Below the pieces are notes generated by a model. It had not been told where the DNA came from. It saw nothing but the letters and a program-made list of their open reading frames with translations, and searched no databases. Shown here in pieces: positions 1 to 10,752 of a stretch of DNA of 64,000 nucleotides. The translations under genes and the position numbers were made by a program. Source of the stretch: Streptococcus sp. DD12 (lineage in GTDB: Bacteria; Bacillota; Bacilli; Lactobacillales; Streptococcaceae); contig NZ_KQ969495.1 in NCBI RefSeq assembly GCF_001578885.1, positions 1,099,123 through 1,163,122 on the forward strand, written 5' to 3'. Numbering within the stretch: the stretch's first letter is position 1; every line of letters starts with the position of its first letter.

Positions 1-1359
<1,359 letters not shown>

Positions 1360-1365
1360 CTTACT

Positions 1366-1394
1366 ATTATAGGAGAAATGCCCTTTAATTTCAA
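1366..1394 (-). promoter_or_regulatory. Promoter of purA
   Basis: -35 TTGAAA (1389-1394) and -10 TATAAT (1366-1371) on the minus strand with a 17-nt spacer. The implied start gives a leader of about 75 nt. Confidence 0.75.
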
Positions 1395-1453
1395 ACCTTT
1401 TACAGAAAAGTCCTCCCAAACCATTTCAAAAAACAGACGAGCGACTGCTTTCA

Positions 1454-1462
1454 TGATACAAT
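1454..1462 (+). promoter_or_regulatory. Extended -10 promoter of gshF
   Basis: TG-A-TACAAT, an extended -10 with no good -35, about 65 nt upstream of the gshF ATG. Confidence 0.4.
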
Positions 1463-1528
1463 AGTACAAATATTTCGACAATTTCTCAAAAGAGACTTTC
1501 CCTGCCTTTAGATAGATTGGAGTTGGCC

Positions 1529-3781
1529 ATGAATCTCACCAACATCTTGCAACAAACGATAGACTCTCTGCCTCTCTGGGAGGCTTCTTTCGGAGTTGAG
1601 CGTGAAGCGCTCCGTATCCAAGACGACCAGGCGCGTATCGCTCAAACCGACCACCCTGCCAGTTTGGGAAATCGAAGTTTTCACCCCTACATCCAAACAG
1701 ACTTTAGCGAGGCTCAGCTGGAGCTCATTACGCCTGTCTGCCAGAGCAGTGCAGAAACCATCCGTTATTTGCGTGCCCTGACTGATGTGACCCTGCGTTC
1801 CCTAGCTGAAAACGAACGGCTTTGGCCCTTGTCCATGCCACCAAAACTGACCGACGCAGATATCCATGTCGCCAAACTCGCCAGCGACTTTGAGCGCCAT
1901 TATAGGGAACACCTTGCAACCGTCTACGGCAAGCGTATCCAATCTTTGTCAGGCATCCATGTCAACATCGGTTTTGACCATCTGATTAACCATCTCCTGG
2001 CCCAAGACAGTACTTCAGACCCAAGGACTTTGCGCAACGCTTTCTACTTTAAGTTGGCTCGGCAATTTCTTCGTTATCGCTACCTGTTCACCTACCTTTT
2101 TGGGGCAACACCTCTCGCTGAGGACGGCCTCTATGCTTCTCCGCTAGACCATCCTGTCCGTAGTTTGCGGTCCAGTTCCTACGGTTATGTCAATAAAGAC
2201 GACGTCCATTTTTCTTATGACAGTTTAGAAGCTTTTGTTACTTCTGTTGAGGAAGCCATCGCCCAAGGACAGCTTATCGCTGAAAAGGAATGTTATGCGC
2301 CTGTTCGTTTTCGTGGTTGTCCTAAAAACCGGGATTACCTCGCCAAAGGCGTAGCCTACCTGGAATTTCGCACCTTTGACATTGACCCGCTAAACCCACT
2401 GGGCATTGACCAAGACACGCTCGATAGCGTTCATGCGCTCTTACTAGGCCTTCTCTTTTTAGAAGAAAGTCCGACAGATACCCAGACTTGGGCAGAGTGG
2501 AATGAAGGCGTAGCCCTTAGCCATCCCTTGGCTGAACTGCCTGATAGGCTTCAACTGGAAAGCCACAAGCTCCTAGCAAGTCTCGACAGCTTGGCTCAAA
2601 AAATGAGTCTGCCCCAAGCCTTTAGCACGGCCCTTGACCGAATCAAAGCCAGTCTCGCTGATCCCAAACGAACGATCGGTGGCCGTTATTTCCAAAAACT
2701 GCAAGACGCCGACAGTCAAGAAAGCTTAGCCCTGCAGTTGGCCAATGAAAACTATGAAGCAAACCAAGCACGCCCATATGGCCTCAAAGGCTTTGAGGGC
2801 ATGGAACTCTCCACGCAGATGCTTCTCTTTGACGCCATCCAAAAAGGGCTGACAGTGACGCTACTAGACGAAACGGACCAATTTGTCCAACTCAGCTATG
2901 GCAAACACACAGAGCTAGTCAAAAATGGCAACATGACCAGCAAAGACAATTACGTCACCCCTCTTGCCATGGAAAACAAGGTCGTCACTAAAAAACTCCT
3001 GACCGCCCAAGGTTTTCCTGTGCCTGCAGGGCGAGAATTCAACTCCCCAGATGAGGCCTATGCATACCATCAACAAGTCGCGCAAAAAGGCATCGTCATC
3101 AAGCCAAAATCCACAAATTATGGACTCGGTATCAGCATTTTTAAGGATGGCAGCAAGCCGGAAGACTACCGTAAAGCTTGCGATATCGCCTTTGCTGAAG
3201 ACACTAGCATCCTAGTCGAGACCTATCATCCCGGCACCGAATACCGTTTCTTTGTCTTAGACGGCGAGACCATTGCTGTCCTTCTACGGGTTCCAGCCAA
3301 TGTTGTGGGGGACGGCAAACAGACCATCGCCCAATTGGTTGCCCAAAAAAATGCTAACCCACTACGGAGCAGCGGTCACCGCTCACCACTAGAGACCATC
3401 CAGCTAGGCGACATTGAGCGCTTGACCCTGTCTCAGGCAGGCTTAAACCCCGACAGCGTCCCAGAACCAGGGGCAATCGTTTACCTGCGGGAAAATTCTA
3501 ATGTTTCTACCGGTGGCGACTCCATCGATGTGACCGACCAGATGCATCCTTCCTACAAACAATTAGCAGCACAAATGGCGCAAAGTATTGATGCTTGGGT
3601 CTGCGGTGTTGATTTGATTATCCCAGAGGCCAGTCAGGCCTATGATGGGCAAAATGCCGTTTGTCTCGAATTGAATTTTAACCCTATGATGTACATGCAC
3701 ACCTATTGTGCCAAGGGTCCCGGACAGGCCATTACCCCACGCATTTTGGACAAACTATTTCCCGAACTCAACACCCACTAG
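1529..3781 (+). CDS. gshF: Bifunctional glutamate-cysteine ligase / glutathione synthetase
   Basis: This single protein makes glutathione from glutamate, cysteine and glycine in two ATP-dependent steps. The N-terminal half (about residues 1-450) is a glutamate-cysteine ligase with FGVEREALR near the start. The C-terminal half is an ATP-grasp domain (KPKSTNYGLGISIF, VDLIIPE, CLELNFNPMMYMH). The frame is open from a TTG at 1517, but GGAG at 1519-1522 sits 6 nt before the ATG at 1529, so I start there. That gives 750 aa, normal for streptococcal GshF/GshAB. The gene stands alone, divergent from purA. Confidence 0.97.
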   Translation: MNLTNILQQTIDSLPLWEASFGVEREALRIQDDQARIAQTDHPASLGNRSFHPYIQTDFSEAQLELITPVCQSSAETIRYLRALTDVTLRSLAENERLWPLSMPPKLTDADIHVAKLASDFERHYREHLATVYGKRIQSLSGIHVNIGFDHLINHLLAQDSTSDPRTLRNAFYFKLARQFLRYRYLFTYLFGATPLAEDGLYASPLDHPVRSLRSSSYGYVNKDDVHFSYDSLEAFVTSVEEAIAQGQLIAEKECYAPVRFRGCPKNRDYLAKGVAYLEFRTFDIDPLNPLGIDQDTLDSVHALLLGLLFLEESPTDTQTWAEWNEGVALSHPLAELPDRLQLESHKLLASLDSLAQKMSLPQAFSTALDRIKASLADPKRTIGGRYFQKLQDADSQESLALQLANENYEANQARPYGLKGFEGMELSTQMLLFDAIQKGLTVTLLDETDQFVQLSYGKHTELVKNGNMTSKDNYVTPLAMENKVVTKKLLTAQGFPVPAGREFNSPDEAYAYHQQVAQKGIVIKPKSTNYGLGISIFKDGSKPEDYRKACDIAFAEDTSILVETYHPGTEYRFFVLDGETIAVLLRVPANVVGDGKQTIAQLVAQKNANPLRSSGHRSPLETIQLGDIERLTLSQAGLNPDSVPEPGAIVYLRENSNVSTGGDSIDVTDQMHPSYKQLAAQMAQSIDAWVCGVDLIIPEASQAYDGQNAVCLELNFNPMMYMHTYCAKGPGQAITPRILDKLFPELNTH

Positions 3782-3830
3782 GCAAAGGCGCAAAGGTGGA
3801 TAAATTCTTTTTTTGCAGAACGCTTTCACA

Positions 3831-3859
3831 TTGACAAGTGGTCTTTGGCTCTGTATAAT
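3831..3859 (+). promoter_or_regulatory. Consensus promoter for the Ser/Thr-rich anchored protein
   Basis: TTGACA (3831-3836), 17-nt spacer, TATAAT (3854-3859). AACGCTTTCA (3819-3828), half of a cre-like sequence, abuts the -35; I consider it weak as a CcpA site. Confidence 0.8.
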
Positions 3860-3907
3860 TTGACCTACACATGAAATTGAAACGTTTTGTCATCAAAAGG
3901 AGTTTAC

Positions 3908-4555
3908 ATGAAACACGCAAAACACAAAAATCGCTTGATGGTCTTTGGTAGCCTTGCCATCGTTTTAGCTGTTATCGTTTGGATTGCTACCAGCATCAAC
4001 AACTATGACCCTGAGACAGGAGGCAAACGTACAGCGTCTTCTAGCAGCTCCAGTCAAGTCTCTGGCAGTAGCTCACAAGCCCAGGCAGGCTCAACAGACG
4101 CTAGCTCTGATGCAACAAATACAGCGACTAGTACCGATGCAAGCACAAGTAGCTCAGACCCTGCTTCTGTACCTGCAGGGACGACAGCGACCACAGACAA
4201 CAGCGATGGCACACAGACTGCAACCTTTGGAGGTGCGGCAACCTATACCATTACAGGCGCACAATTTATCGATACCGGTGATGGTAACCGGGTGCTTCAA
4301 GTCACCTACAACGTGACCAACCTCTCTGGTCAAGAAATCCCAATCGGAACAGATATGGACCTCTATGCTGGTGGTACCAAGATGAGTTATTACGGTAGCG
4401 ATAGTACCATCGACACCCTAGATGCTGGAGCTAGCTACCAAGGCGCTGTCCAATATTTTAACGTGACAAGTTCTGGTAGTTTGAGCTTACAGATTGTTCC
4501 TTTGGTTGACTTGTCTCAAGAACCCGCAACCATCAGCCTAAATGTCAGCAATTAA
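3908..4555 (+). CDS. Membrane-anchored or secreted protein with Ser/Thr-rich linker (DUF5067-like)
   Basis: 215 aa. A basic N-terminus is followed by one hydrophobic segment (about residues 12-32), which acts as a signal anchor or uncleaved signal peptide; there is no lipobox. Next comes a low-complexity Ser/Thr/Ala linker (about 45-110) and a C-terminal beta-rich domain of roughly 100 residues. That domain resembles the DUF5067/DUF4352 immunoglobulin-like folds in Gram-positive surface proteins (ITGAQFIDTGDGNRVLQVTY, then YNVTNLSGQEIPIG). The frame is open from a TTG at 3887, but AGGAG 5 nt before the ATG at 3908 sets the start. It is monocistronic, with a consensus promoter and a strong terminator. 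Function unknown. Confidence 0.85.
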   Translation: MKHAKHKNRLMVFGSLAIVLAVIVWIATSINNYDPETGGKRTASSSSSSQVSGSSSQAQAGSTDASSDATNTATSTDASTSSSDPASVPAGTTATTDNSDGTQTATFGGAATYTITGAQFIDTGDGNRVLQVTYNVTNLSGQEIPIGTDMDLYAGGTKMSYYGSDSTIDTLDAGASYQGAVQYFNVTSSGSLSLQIVPLVDLSQEPATISLNVSN

Positions 4556-4570
4556 CACGACTAACTGAGA

Positions 4571-4614
4571 GCATACAAAAAAACAGAAGAAGACTTCTTC
4601 TGTTTTTTGTATGC
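4571..4614. terminator. Bidirectional intrinsic terminator
   Basis: Near-perfect 20-nt inverted repeat with A-tract and T-tract arms (GCATAC...GTATGC) between two convergent genes. Confidence 0.9.
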
Positions 4615-4669
4615 CTTTCTGTGACGACGGACTCGCTTGCCAGAAAGATACCGGACATCAACCTGCCAT

Positions 4670-5002
4670 CTAGTTTTTCTTTACAAATTCAGATTTCAGT
4701 TTCATAGCCCCAAAACCATCAATTTTACAATCGATGTTATGGTCACCTTCAACGATGCGGATATTCTTGACACGTGTCCCTTGCTTAAGGTCTTTTGGCG
4801 CACCTTTTACCTTTAGGTTTTTAATCAAGGTCACGCTATCTCCGTCTGCCAGACGGGTACTGTTCGCATCAAGAGCTACCGGTCCTTCTTCTTCAACAGC
4901 AGCATTTGGGTCCCACTCATAGGCACATTCTGGACAAACTAAGAGGATGCCGTCCTCATAGACGTATTCTGATTGACATTTTGGGCAATTTGGTAAAGAC
5001 AT
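4670..5002 (-). CDS. PhnA/YjdM family zinc-ribbon protein
   Basis: 110 aa. The N-terminal zinc ribbon has two CxxC pairs (CPKC, CPEC). The C-terminal half is the compact PhnA beta domain ([17 protein letters not shown], then [18 protein letters not shown]). Despite the historical name PhnA, this small family is not phosphonoacetate hydrolase and its role is unclear. The start is the ATG at 5002, preceded by AGGAG; the open frame upstream ([10 protein letters not shown]) is part of the ribosome binding region. Confidence 0.9.
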   Translation of the reverse strand: MSLPNCPKCQSEYVYEDGILLVCPECAYEWDPNAAVEEEGPVALDANSTRLADGDSVTLIKNLKVKGAPKDLKQGTRVKNIRIVEGDHNIDCKIDGFGAMKLKSEFVKKN

Positions 5003-5113
5003 AAGTTCTCCTTTAGATTTTCTATCTTTCATACTAACCTAAAAGCGTCATTTAGGCAAGAGGCCCCAGAGAGATTCTCCAAAAGCACCGATAGACCAGA
5101 CACTTTTAGTCAT

Positions 5114-5139
5114 AAAAAAACAGTGCCCTGGGCACTGCC
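5114..5139 (-). terminator. Intrinsic terminator of the Bax-inhibitor-1 gene
   Basis: CAGTGCC/GGCACTG stem followed by seven T on the minus strand, just after the stop at 5143. Confidence 0.85.
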
Positions 5140-5142
5140 GTT

Positions 5143-5829
5143 TTAATCGCGACTTCCAAAGATACGCAAAAGGCTCAAGAAAATATTGATAAAGTCAATA
5201 TAAAGATTCAAGGCCATAGAGATTGCCCAACCATCAGTGGTCACACCACCCGATTGGTAGTAGACTTTTTTAATGACTTGATTGTCATAAGCGATAAGTC
5301 CTGAAAAGATAAGAACAGTTACGATAGAAATCAAGTAAGACAAGGCTGATGACCCCATAAAGAGGTTAATCACTGATGCAATCAAGATACCAATTACGCC
5401 AGCAATCAAGGCCTTGGCCATACCAGATAAATCCCGTTTAACCATGATGCCGACTGCTGACATGACGAAAAAGAGAACCGCTGATGAGATAAAGGCTGAT
5501 AGAACGGTTTGTGCAGTATAGCCTAAAATCACAAAGGTTAAGGTGAAGCCATTCAAGGCCGAATAGACCAGAAAGAGAGGTAAGGCTGCCGGACTATTTT
5601 TGGCTGCTGCTGGTCCTGCCATAAAAACAATGGCAATTTCTGCAAATAGAGCAATGTAAATCATCATGGGTGCCTGCAAAAGAGCTATGGTATTTTGCAC
5701 AAATACCGTCAGCATCAAGAAAGAAATCAAGGCTGACAAGCCGATTCCCATCCCTACCAGGCTATAAATTTTGGCATAAAAGCGGTTTAATCCCGCATCT
5801 GTGCGACTTTCAATCGTTTGATATGACAT
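5143..5829 (-). CDS. Bax inhibitor-1 / YccA-YetJ family membrane protein
   Basis: 228 aa with seven hydrophobic segments and little else. The conserved acidic end of the family is visible as GLIAYDNQVIKKVYY and LNLYIDFINIFLSLLRIFG. Relatives include B. subtilis YetJ, a pH-dependent Ca2+ leak channel, and E. coli YccA/YbhL. The start ATG follows AAGGAG. The gene is downstream of an HD-domain gene on the same strand. A calcium-leak role here is inferred from the family. Confidence 0.9.
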   Translation of the reverse strand: MSYQTIESRTDAGLNRFYAKIYSLVGMGIGLSALISFLMLTVFVQNTIALLQAPMMIYIALFAEIAIVFMAGPAAAKNSPAALPLFLVYSALNGFTLTFVILGYTAQTVLSAFISSAVLFFVMSAVGIMVKRDLSGMAKALIAGVIGILIASVINLFMGSSALSYLISIVTVLIFSGLIAYDNQVIKKVYYQSGGVTTDGWAISMALNLYIDFINIFLSLLRIFGSRD

Positions 5830-5854
5830 AAAAACTCCTTTATTTAAAAATAAC

Positions 5855-6346
5855 TTAGTGATTGTGGCTTCCTAAAAACTTACGTCGGGTGCGTTGCCAC
5901 TTAGACCGTAGCGGAAGACTGGCCTCTTTGACAGCCCAATATTTATCCACCAAGGTCACAATATAGCCTTCCTTAAAGCGTGGGGGTGCAATGGTAGCCC
6001 CCCACATATGTTTAAGGATGATGTCTTCTTCACGACGGTTAAGCGCCGTGAGCTTTCGCGCATTTTTGACAGCAATGCGTGGATGCACCCAAGCGTGGCT
6101 CTTATTAAACTTAGTTTCTCGCCAGTCGTAATAAAAGAAATCATGCAGGAGGGCGCCACGTGCTGTGCTTTTCGCATCCCAACCTAATTTTTTGGCCAGA
6201 CGATAACTGGTATAGCTCACATGAATCGAGTGTTCTAAGCGGGTCGAGTTGTGATGCTGGACAATGCCTTCTAGCTTTTGAAAGCGTGGATGACGAATCA
6301 AATGCCCAACAATAGCCATATATTCTTTATCGTTACGGTATGTCAT
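5855..6346 (-). CDS. HD-domain phosphohydrolase-like protein
   Basis: 163 aa. The HD signature is visible: LEHSIHVSYTSY supplies the first His and ALLHDFFYYD the HD pair, followed by HAWVHPRIA and a further KHMW histidine. Such proteins are metal-dependent phosphohydrolases, often acting on nucleotides, but no substrate can be assigned. A strong SD (AGGAG) precedes the ATG. It lies between the Bax-inhibitor-1 gene and a TrmH-type methylase, all on the minus strand. Confidence 0.85.
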   Translation of the reverse strand: MTYRNDKEYMAIVGHLIRHPRFQKLEGIVQHHNSTRLEHSIHVSYTSYRLAKKLGWDAKSTARGALLHDFFYYDWRETKFNKSHAWVHPRIAVKNARKLTALNRREEDIILKHMWGATIAPPRFKEGYIVTLVDKYWAVKEASLPLRSKWQRTRRKFLGSHNH

Positions 6347-6389
6347 AAGTCTTCTCCTACTTTTAACACCCCATTATCTCACAAGCAGT

Positions 6390-7121
6390 TTAAAGATAGC
6401 TAAAAAGCAAAATACCACAGGCGATAGCCACATTGAGACTTTCCGCTTGACCTGGCATAGGGATATGGACCAGCTGGCTACTGGCTTTTGCCAAACTCGT
6501 TGAAATCCCTTGTCCTTCATTTCCCATGGCTAGGATAAAATCCGTCCCAGGTGACACGTTACGGTAGTCCACCGATGTTTGGCTCAAGGTACTCGCTAAA
6601 AGGGGCAGGGCCAAACCATCTAAAATATCCGAAAGTGGCATGCGATAAATAGGCAAATGAAAATGACTGCCCTGCATGGCCCGTAAGGTCTTTTGGTTGT
6701 AAATATCCGCACAACCCGAGGTCAAGAGAACCCCCGTGATGCCCGCAGCATCCCCCGTACGAATCATGGTCCCAACATTTCCCGGGTCTTGGACCTCTTC
6801 TAAAAGCAACCACCGCCCTTTGGATAAATCACAGGTTTCGACAGGCGAAAAAGCCAGCTCTGCAATGACACCTTGCGGACTTGGAACTTCTGACAAGCTA
6901 GCCAAGACCTCACGTGTGACCACTAAAACATGAGGAAGATGGGCCACCCTTTCCTGGTAGGCCTCCTCTACAAAAATCTGACGGACCTCTACCCCTTGTG
7001 CGAGCGCCTCATCTAAAAGATGCCAGCCCTCGACCAAATAACTATTTGTCCGATACTTTTTTTTCAGTAATTTTCTGGCTTTTTTTATCCGATTATTGTC
7101 TTTTGAGGTTATAATGGTCAT
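6390..7121 (-). CDS. TrmH/SpoU family RNA 2'-O-methyltransferase (YsgA-like)
   Basis: 243 aa. An N-terminal L30e-like substrate-binding domain (NNRIKKARKLLKKKYR; VEGWHLLDEAL) precedes the SPOUT methylase domain with its three knot motifs: QDPGNVGTMIRTGDAAG, MGNEGQGIS and IPMPGQAESLNVAIACGILL. It should methylate a ribose 2'-OH in rRNA or tRNA with SAM; the site is not predictable. The window has a second member, rlmB. The ATG lies only 6 nt after an extended -10 box and has no SD, so the transcript is probably leaderless. Divergent from acyP. Confidence 0.93.
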   Translation of the reverse strand: MTIITSKDNNRIKKARKLLKKKYRTNSYLVEGWHLLDEALAQGVEVRQIFVEEAYQERVAHLPHVLVVTREVLASLSEVPSPQGVIAELAFSPVETCDLSKGRWLLLEEVQDPGNVGTMIRTGDAAGITGVLLTSGCADIYNQKTLRAMQGSHFHLPIYRMPLSDILDGLALPLLASTLSQTSVDYRNVSPGTDFILAMGNEGQGISTSLAKASSQLVHIPMPGQAESLNVAIACGILLFSYL

Positions 7122-7127
7122 GGTAAT

Positions 7128-7136
7128 ATTATATCA
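7128..7136 (-). promoter_or_regulatory. Extended -10 box directly before the TrmH-family gene
   Basis: TG-A-TATAAT on the minus strand, ending 6 nt before the ATG. Transcription would start at or within a base of the start codon. No good -35 is visible. Confidence 0.65.
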
Positions 7137-7154
7137 AAAAGAGGAGGACTTCGG

Positions 7155-7433
7155 ATGAAAAAGCTTCACTTAATCGTTTCAGGACGCGTTCAGGGAGTCG
7201 GTTTTCGCTATGGAACTATGCAGGTCGCCCAGGACATCGGAGAGATTTATGGCCGTGTCTGGAACAATGATGATGGCACGGTTGAAATTTACGCCCAATC
7301 TTCCGACAGCCTCAAATTAGCCCAATTCGTTCAAGAAATTCGAAAAGGGCCTACACCTTTTGCCAAGGTGACCTATGTCGATGCCCATATTGGAAATTTC
7401 AAAGACTATCATGATTTTAAGATGGCAAATTAG
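7155..7433 (+). CDS. acyP: Acylphosphatase
   Basis: 92 aa, the usual size. Acylphosphatase hydrolyses acyl phosphates such as carbamoyl or acetyl phosphate. The phosphate-binding loop GRVQGVGFRYG contains catalytic Arg18. The second signature GRVWNNDDGTVEI contains catalytic Asn37. GGAGG stands 8 nt before the ATG. Placement just upstream of yidC2 is common in streptococci, though I know of no functional link. Confidence 0.96.
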   Translation: MKKLHLIVSGRVQGVGFRYGTMQVAQDIGEIYGRVWNNDDGTVEIYAQSSDSLKLAQFVQEIRKGPTPFAKVTYVDAHIGNFKDYHDFKMAN

Positions 7434-7510
7434 GGTTATCTATTGTGTAATTGCCTCAAAAATGATAGAGTAAACTGGTATTTTCAAAAAATTAACAAAG
7501 GAAGAATCTT

Positions 7511-8461
7511 GTGAGAAAACAAAGCAAATACCTCCTGCTGTCCTTGGTGACAGCCTTATCTCTTTTCGTCTTATCAGGTTGTGTCCAGACGAAAAATGGC
7601 GTTCCTACCGGTGACGGCTGGGTTTACAACCTCTTGGTTCGTCCGATGGGGAACGTTATCCAATTCCTAGCCCTTGACTGGCACTTGGGCTATGGTTGGG
7701 CCATCATCTTGGTGACCCTCTTGGTGCGCGTGGTTATTATCTTGCCTTTGGGCTTGTCTCAGTCTTGGAAATCAACTTACCAAGCTGAAAAACGCAACTA
7801 CTTGCAACCCCATCTCGAACCGCTCAACGAAAAGATGCGCAATGCCGAGGCTCAAGAAGAGAAACTGGCTATCCAACAGCAAATCATGCAAATTCAGCGT
7901 GATAATGGGGTCAGTCTCCTCGGTGGAATCGGTTGCCTACCCATCATCATCCAGTGGCCATTCTTCTCTGCTCTTTTTTACGCCACCCGTTACACCAAGG
8001 GGATTGCTGGACATAGCTTCCTCGGGATGAACCTCGGGGAAACAAGCCTGGTTTTAGTGGCCTTGACAGGGTTACTCTACCTCTTCCAAGGTTGGCTATC
8101 AACGCTGACGGTTCCTGAGGAACAGCAAAAGCAAATGCGCCAGATGATGTTCCTCATGCCAATCATGATGGTCTTCTTCACCTGGTCAGCACCGGCCGGA
8201 GGGGCCATTTACTGGCTGGTCAGTGGGGCTATGGGAATTATCCAACAAGTCATCACCATGTACTGGATTCGTCCAATCATGAAAGAACGGATTGACAAGG
8301 AATTCGAAGAAAACCCGCCTAAAATCCCTGATTTCACACAAGGTGCCCGTAAAGATGTGACCCCACAAACCAATGAGGGGCAAAAGAATCTAGCGCCAAC
8401 GCCTAAAGCCAGTGGGCAAAACAAGCAAGGCCGTAATGCTGGCAAACAAAAGCAACAGTGA
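7511..8461 (+). CDS. yidC2: Membrane protein insertase YidC2 (lipoprotein type)
   Basis: 316 aa. A signal peptide ends in the lipobox LSGC, so the protein should be lipidated at Cys. The 60KD_IMP/Oxa1 core with about five membrane segments follows (LVTLLVRVVIILPLGLSQS; the cytoplasmic hairpin; GCLPIIIQWPFFSALFYAT; WSAPAGGAIYWLVSG). The tail is about 60 residues, Lys/Gln-rich and basic. It inserts membrane proteins with or without SRP and Sec. Streptococci carry two YidCs; the long basic tail, which can contact ribosomes, fits the YidC2 type better than the rnpA-linked YidC1. The start is GTG, behind AAAGGAAG. Confidence 0.93.
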   Translation: MRKQSKYLLLSLVTALSLFVLSGCVQTKNGVPTGDGWVYNLLVRPMGNVIQFLALDWHLGYGWAIILVTLLVRVVIILPLGLSQSWKSTYQAEKRNYLQPHLEPLNEKMRNAEAQEEKLAIQQQIMQIQRDNGVSLLGGIGCLPIIIQWPFFSALFYATRYTKGIAGHSFLGMNLGETSLVLVALTGLLYLFQGWLSTLTVPEEQQKQMRQMMFLMPIMMVFFTWSAPAGGAIYWLVSGAMGIIQQVITMYWIRPIMKERIDKEFEENPPKIPDFTQGARKDVTPQTNEGQKNLAPTPKASGQNKQGRNAGKQKQQ

Positions 8462-8495
8462 GAGGTCCATTAGGACATCCCGCTGACAAGGCATC

Positions 8496-8551
8496 ACAAA
8501 GAACCTATCAGCTTTCCTAATCTGAGGAAAGACTGATAGGTTCTTTTGTTT
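8496..8551. terminator. Bidirectional terminator between yidC2 and proC
   Basis: Long inverted repeat (AAGAACCTATCAG...CTGATAGGTTCTT with GGAAAG/CTTTCC inside) followed by a T-rich run. It sits between two convergent genes. The remaining bases to 8680 show nothing else I can name. Confidence 0.9.
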
Positions 8552-8680
8552 GTATAGATACTACAGCGCCTGCATCGCGCATCATCCCAAATTCACGCAA
8601 GTAAAAAGCCCTCAGCAAGCCGTTAAAACGGGCCAAAGGCTCCACAAGTATTTTCAAATCTTGGGAAAATCGCTCACTCG

Positions 8681-9478
8681 TTAAGGACGAAGAGACTGCG
8701 TTTTCTCAAAGGCTGCTTGAACTGCTGAGATGACTATGCCTGAAAATCCTGCCTGGTCCAAAGTAGCAGTCCCTAGGATAGTCGACCCACCTGGGCTGGT
8801 GACTTGGTCTTTTAAAACAGCAGGATGCGCCTTGGTCTGACGCAAGAGTTCCGCCGAACCTAAAAGCGTCTGAGTGGCCATATCTTGGGCCAATTGTCGT
8901 GGCAGGCCTGCTAAGACACCCGCATCCGCCAAGGCCTCAGCAAAGCGAAAAACAAAAGCCGGTCCACAACCCGCCAGAGCAGTAGCCGCATCTATCAGAT
9001 TTTCAGCCAAGGGCACCAAGTCCCCTGCTTGTGCAAACACACGCTCAAAGTACATCTGTTCGTCAAAAGACACACCTGGCCCTACCGTATAGCTTACGAC
9101 ACCAGCCCCTACTGCTACGGGGGTATTCGGCATCATGCGAATCCAGCGGGTCGCATCCGTTGTGTAAGACCGCAAGGTTTCTAAATCCAAGCCTGCCGCC
9201 ATTGAGACTAACACAAGTGACGGGCGATGACTTAATAGGTCTTTGGCTTGCGCCAAAAGGGCCTCAAATTGATGAGGTTTCACCCCAATCACAACCAAGT
9301 CTGCCTCCTCAAAGACAGTGGCCACACTGGCAGCTTCTCCCCCATATTGCTCCACGAAATGGGTCACTTTTTCTGGGCTACGATTGGCTAAAAGCAAGCG
9401 CTCATCGGGAAGCGACCGACGAACAGCACGCGCCAGACTTGCTCCCATATTCCCCAAACCAATAAATCCAATTGCCAT
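8681..9478 (-). CDS. proC: Pyrroline-5-carboxylate reductase
   Basis: 265 aa. It catalyses the last step of proline synthesis, NAD(P)H reduction of pyrroline-5-carboxylate. The Rossmann motif IGFIGLGNMG is at the N-terminus, MMPNTPVAVGAG in the middle, and the C-terminal signature DQVTSPGGSTILG is present. The ATG is 3 nt downstream of the proA stop, so this is the third gene of a proB-proA-proC operon. Confidence 0.97.
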   Translation of the reverse strand: MAIGFIGLGNMGASLARAVRRSLPDERLLLANRSPEKVTHFVEQYGGEAASVATVFEEADLVVIGVKPHQFEALLAQAKDLLSHRPSLVLVSMAAGLDLETLRSYTTDATRWIRMMPNTPVAVGAGVVSYTVGPGVSFDEQMYFERVFAQAGDLVPLAENLIDAATALAGCGPAFVFRFAEALADAGVLAGLPRQLAQDMATQTLLGSAELLRQTKAHPAVLKDQVTSPGGSTILGTATLDQAGFSGIVISAVQAAFEKTQSLRP

Positions 9479-9480
9479 AC

Positions 9481-10743
9481 CTACTCCCTTATTTGTCCAT
9501 TCCCTTGAATGATGTACTTGTAAGTCGTCATCTCTTTTAGCCCCATTGGACCACGCGCATGCAGTTTTTGGGTGGAAATGCCCATTTCACAACCCAAGCC
9601 AAACTGCCCACCATCGGTAAACCGCGTTGAAGCATTGACATAAACTGCAGCACTATCAACCTGACGGGTAAATATTGCCGCATGTGCCTTATCCTCTGTC
9701 ACAATAGCGTCTGAATGGTGAGTGCTGTGTTGCTCAATGTGGTCAATCGCTTCTTGAAGACTTGAAACCACTTTGACAGCTAGGACATAATCCAAAAATT
9801 CGGTATCAAAGTCGTCTGGACCGGCCAGCTGCCCTGGAATAATTGCTTGGGCCTTGGCATCACATTTTAACCTTACCGGCTCTAAACCTTGAGCTTGGCG
9901 TTGGCTTACCAAACGCTGGTAGATGGCTGGCAGAAACGCTTCTGCCACTGCTTCATGAACCAAGAGGACCTCCATGGCATTGCAGACGGAGGGCCGACTC
10001 GTTTTAGCATTGGCCACAATCGCTAGAGCCTTATCCAAATCAGCTTGCTCATCAATATAAACATGGACGATACCTGTCCCTGTCTCGATGACCGGAACCA
10101 GAGCATTTTCCACAACGGCTTGAATAAGTCCTGCACCACCTCGTGGAATCAGCACATCCAGATAGCCTTTGGCTCGCATCATCGCATAACTGCTCTCACG
10201 GCTGGTATCTGACAAGAGCTGAACGACCTCAGGCGAGATAGCCGTCTGAGCTAGAGCAGATTGAATAGCCCGTACAATGGCAAAAGCCGATTGATAGGCA
10301 TCTTTACCCGTGCGCAAAACCACCGCATTCCCGCTCTTGAGGGCCAAAGCCGCCGCATCAGAGGTCACATTGGGACGGCTCTCGTAAATGATCCCGACAA
10401 CCCCCATTGCTACTCGGCATTTTGTCAGAACCAAGCCATTGTCTAGCGTCGTTTCATCTAAGATTTCTCCAACGGGATCCGGCAGTTGAGCTACTTGTCG
10501 AATACCTGCCGCCATACTGATCACACGCTCGTGATCTAGGTACAAACGGTCTAGCATGACTTCTGAAATATGCCCACGGGCCAGAGCCATGTCCTGAGCA
10601 TTCGCTACTAAGATGTCCTCTACTTGAGCTTCTAGCGCATCGGCTATGGCTAGCAGGGCTTGGTTTTTCTCTTCTTCGCTCGCTGTGTTGATGGAGCGTT
10701 TCACAGCTTGAACGCGCTTGAACTGTTCTTGTGTTTCTGACAT
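9481..10743 (-). CDS. proA: Gamma-glutamyl phosphate reductase
   Basis: 420 aa, usual length. It reduces gamma-glutamyl phosphate with NADPH to glutamate semialdehyde, the second step of proline synthesis. Aldehyde-dehydrogenase fold: [20 protein letters not shown] for cofactor binding, and [13 protein letters not shown] with the catalytic Cys. The C-terminal [17 protein letters not shown] is typical. It follows proB by 9 nt, which fits a channelled ProB-ProA pair handling an unstable intermediate. Confidence 0.97.
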   Translation of the reverse strand: MSETQEQFKRVQAVKRSINTASEEEKNQALLAIADALEAQVEDILVANAQDMALARGHISEVMLDRLYLDHERVISMAAGIRQVAQLPDPVGEILDETTLDNGLVLTKCRVAMGVVGIIYESRPNVTSDAAALALKSGNAVVLRTGKDAYQSAFAIVRAIQSALAQTAISPEVVQLLSDTSRESSYAMMRAKGYLDVLIPRGGAGLIQAVVENALVPVIETGTGIVHVYIDEQADLDKALAIVANAKTSRPSVCNAMEVLLVHEAVAEAFLPAIYQRLVSQRQAQGLEPVRLKCDAKAQAIIPGQLAGPDDFDTEFLDYVLAVKVVSSLQEAIDHIEQHSTHHSDAIVTEDKAHAAIFTRQVDSAAVYVNASTRFTDGGQFGLGCEMGISTQKLHARGPMGLKEMTTYKYIIQGNGQIRE

Positions 10744-10752
10744 GCCTACCTC

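Noticed and set aside
3984..4316. Second 110-codon frame inside the Ser/Thr-rich anchored protein gene
   Set aside because: Shadow of a biased region; Gln/Leu-rich translation with no start signal.
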